A stretch of DNA of 42,518 nucleotides from Nocardioides sp. ChNu-153. Its GTDB lineage: Bacteria; Actinomycetota; Actinomycetes; Propionibacteriales; Nocardioidaceae. Position numbers and translations under genes: made by a program. Under the pieces are notes generated by a model. That model was not told where the DNA came from. It saw only the letters and a program-made list of their open reading frames with translations, and made no database searches. Location of the stretch: the NCBI RefSeq assembly GCF_030466625.1, contig NZ_JADEVT010000022.1:1-42518 (forward strand), given 5' to 3'. The first letter of the stretch is position 1; every line of letters starts with the position of its first letter. Shown piece by piece: positions 41,106 to 42,518 of the stretch.

Positions 41106-42518
41106 CGTCGCAGCCGACAGCGGGCACGAACGCGGGGACCGACCCGGGCACGGGCGGGTCGCTGCTCGACCGCGCGCGCCGCCTCCTGCCCGCCGGCCGG
41201 CGCGACGAGCGCCGGCGCGGGTCCGCCCGCCGCGGCTCGCGCGGCAGCGCCGAGCTGTCGGTGGTCGTCGTGGCCGCCTCCCTCGTGGCCGGCCTCGCGT
41301 TCGGCGAGGGCCTCTCGCGCACCGTCGTCGACATCACCGACGGCCTCACGTGGATCAGCGACGACCCGACCGGCGAGGTCATCCAGGTCAACCCCGCGAC
41401 CGGCCGGCCCGAGAAGCGGCTGGCCGTCGGCGCGCCCGGCGAGGACCTCGACGTCAGCCAGGCCGACGGCCGGCTCTTCGTCACGAACCGCACGACCGGC
41501 GAGGTCTTCTCGATCGACCTGGCCTCCGTGCTCGTCTCCGGGCAGCGCCGCGTCGCCACGGGCAACGCCTCCGACCTCCTCCTCCACGACGGGGCCGCGT
41601 TCCTCGTGGACCGGGCCAACGGCACCGTGTCGCGCATCGACCCCTCGACCACCGACGCGATCGGCGAGCGCTGGGTCGCCACCGAGGGCCTGGCCGACGC
41701 GACCATCGACGGTGAGGGCATCGTCTGGGTCATCGACACCACGGGCCGGCTGTCGCAGCTGCGCTGGTCGGACGGAGAGCGGCGCTTCGTCACCGAGGAC
41801 AGCCGGCAGGTCGAGTACGCCGGCGAGGGCTCGGTGCTCGTCGCGCACCCCGCCGGGGTGACCGTCTTCGGCCCCGACGCGGGCATCGTCGTGCAGGTCG
41901 GCACGGGCAGCGACGTGGTCGCCGACGCCCCCGCCCTCAACGGCACGCTCCTCGCCCCCGACGACGCGCCCGCCGACCTCTCCCCCGTGGCCGCTCCGCA
42001 GACCGGGTCGCTGGTGATCGTCGGGTCCGGCGAGCTGCGCGAGGTCGACCTCCGCGGCATCGGCTGCGGCAAGCCGGGCCGCCCGGCCGTGCACCGCTCC
42101 CTCGTCTACGTGCCGTGCGACGGCGACGGCCGCATCGTCGTGCTCGACCGCACCGGCCAGCGGGCCGCCCGCGACATCCCCGTCCCCGGCGACCGCGACG
42201 CCGAGCTCGTCGTCGACGACGGCAACCTCGTCGTCAACGTGCCGGGCGCGCAGGCCGGGCTCGTCGTGCGGGCCGACGGGCGCATCGACGACCTCACCCG
42301 CTACGACGAGCGCGTCGCCCCGACGCGGCTGTCGAGCACCCGCCCGCCCGCGACCGCCACCGGCGCCCGCGCGGCCGCCGACCGCGACCGGCGGCCCCCC
42401 GTCGCCGTCACCCCGCCGGTCGTCCCGCCGGTCAGCCCGCCCGACGCGCCGGTCGCGCCGCCGACCGGTCGCCCCAGCGGCTCGCCGCCCGACGGGCCGG
42501 CGAGCCCACCCACGAACC
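41102..42518 (+). CDS. Membrane-anchored beta-propeller-like protein of the T7SS locus, truncated at window end
   Basis: At least 472 aa; no stop before the window ends. ATG overlaps the eccC stop by 4 bp, so it is coupled to the ATPase. An Arg-rich cytoplasmic N-terminus (1-50) is followed by one membrane helix at about 51-70 (AELSVVVVAASLVAGLAF). Then come repeated 40-residue blade-like units with NPATGRPEKRLAVG, DGRLFVTNRTTGEVFSIDL and DGEGIVWVIDTTGRLSQL, as in NHL/PQQ-type propellers. Two cysteines (GIGCGKPG and YVPCDGD) may form a disulfide outside the cell. From about residue 420 it is Pro-rich, and a further domain may follow. A likely extracellular accessory of the secretion system; the role is unknown. 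Confidence 0.85.
   Translation, partial: MTSQPTAGTNAGTDPGTGGSLLDRARRLLPAGRRDERRRGSARRGSRGSAELSVVVVAASLVAGLAFGEGLSRTVVDITDGLTWISDDPTGEVIQVNPATGRPEKRLAVGAPGEDLDVSQADGRLFVTNRTTGEVFSIDLASVLVSGQRRVATGNASDLLLHDGAAFLVDRANGTVSRIDPSTTDAIGERWVATEGLADATIDGEGIVWVIDTTGRLSQLRWSDGERRFVTEDSRQVEYAGEGSVLVAHPAGVTVFGPDAGIVVQVGTGSDVVADAPALNGTLLAPDDAPADLSPVAAPQTGSLVIVGSGELREVDLRGIGCGKPGRPAVHRSLVYVPCDGDGRIVVLDRTGQRAARDIPVPGDRDAELVVDDGNLVVNVPGAQAGLVVRADGRIDDLTRYDERVAPTRLSSTRPPATATGARAAADRDRRPPVAVTPPVVPPVSPPDAPVAPPTGRPSGSPPDGPASPPTN

Overview
The window is chromosomal DNA from a very high-G+C actinobacterium. The gene neighbourhoods (rplM-rpsI-glmM, ndk-DUF4233-folC, clpP1-clpP2-clpX), the many GTG starts, the frequent 4-bp ATGA/GTGA gene overlaps and the apparently leaderless mRNAs fit Actinomycetota. 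The protein style is most like Nocardioidaceae (Nocardioides and relatives), but no rRNA or tRNA marker is present to prove the genus.

Layout. 1-3.4 kb holds a TerD-family protein (cut by the window edge), a tandem-GNAT acetyltransferase, Ohr peroxidase and a YihY/BrkB membrane protein. 3.4-7.1 kb is an envelope/stress block: a DUF3618 protein, a holin-superfamily membrane protein, a repeat-tailed membrane protein, a four-TM protein and a PRC-barrel/DUF2382 protein. The last two diverge from facing promoters that fit the general-stress sigma-B pattern. 7.1-11.2 kb is housekeeping (glmM, rpsI, rplM, gltA). 11.4-18.4 kb is a probable operon: acyl-CoA ligase, then a Pls/PosA-type one-module NRPS with a lysine-like specificity code, then a short M1 aminopeptidase. 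A perfect TGTGA-N6-TCACA site lies before the ligase.

18.4-22.8 kb is a five-gene, translationally coupled cassette. An EspC-like protein and a WxG-helical protein are followed by a second such pair, in which the helical protein is fused to a DUF1023 alpha/beta hydrolase. A 185-aa protein of unknown function ends the cassette. It looks like a type VII secretion (T7SS) effector cassette that arose by pair duplication.

22.9-31.5 kb is conserved core: ndk, DUF4233, folC, wrbA, valS, clpX, clpP2, clpP1. valS points against its neighbours and is the archaeal/Rickettsia-type enzyme, which suggests replacement in place. 31.5-42.5 kb is a T7SS core locus: a lipase-like hydrolase, a divergent FHA-like protein, two WXG100 proteins, a large secreted-type lytic transglycosylase with an EF-hand, an EccC ATPase with a ubiquitin-like/FHA head, and a membrane-anchored beta-propeller protein that runs off the window.

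How parts work together. EccC is the motor for the WXG100 proteins and probably for the transglycosylase. The 18-23 kb cassette carries no motor of its own and may use the same one. The promoters of WXG100 gene 1 and the transglycosylase share a 14-bp box placed exactly 47 bp before the -10 element, so these two genes are probably co-regulated. No tRNA, rRNA, insertion sequence or CRISPR array was seen.
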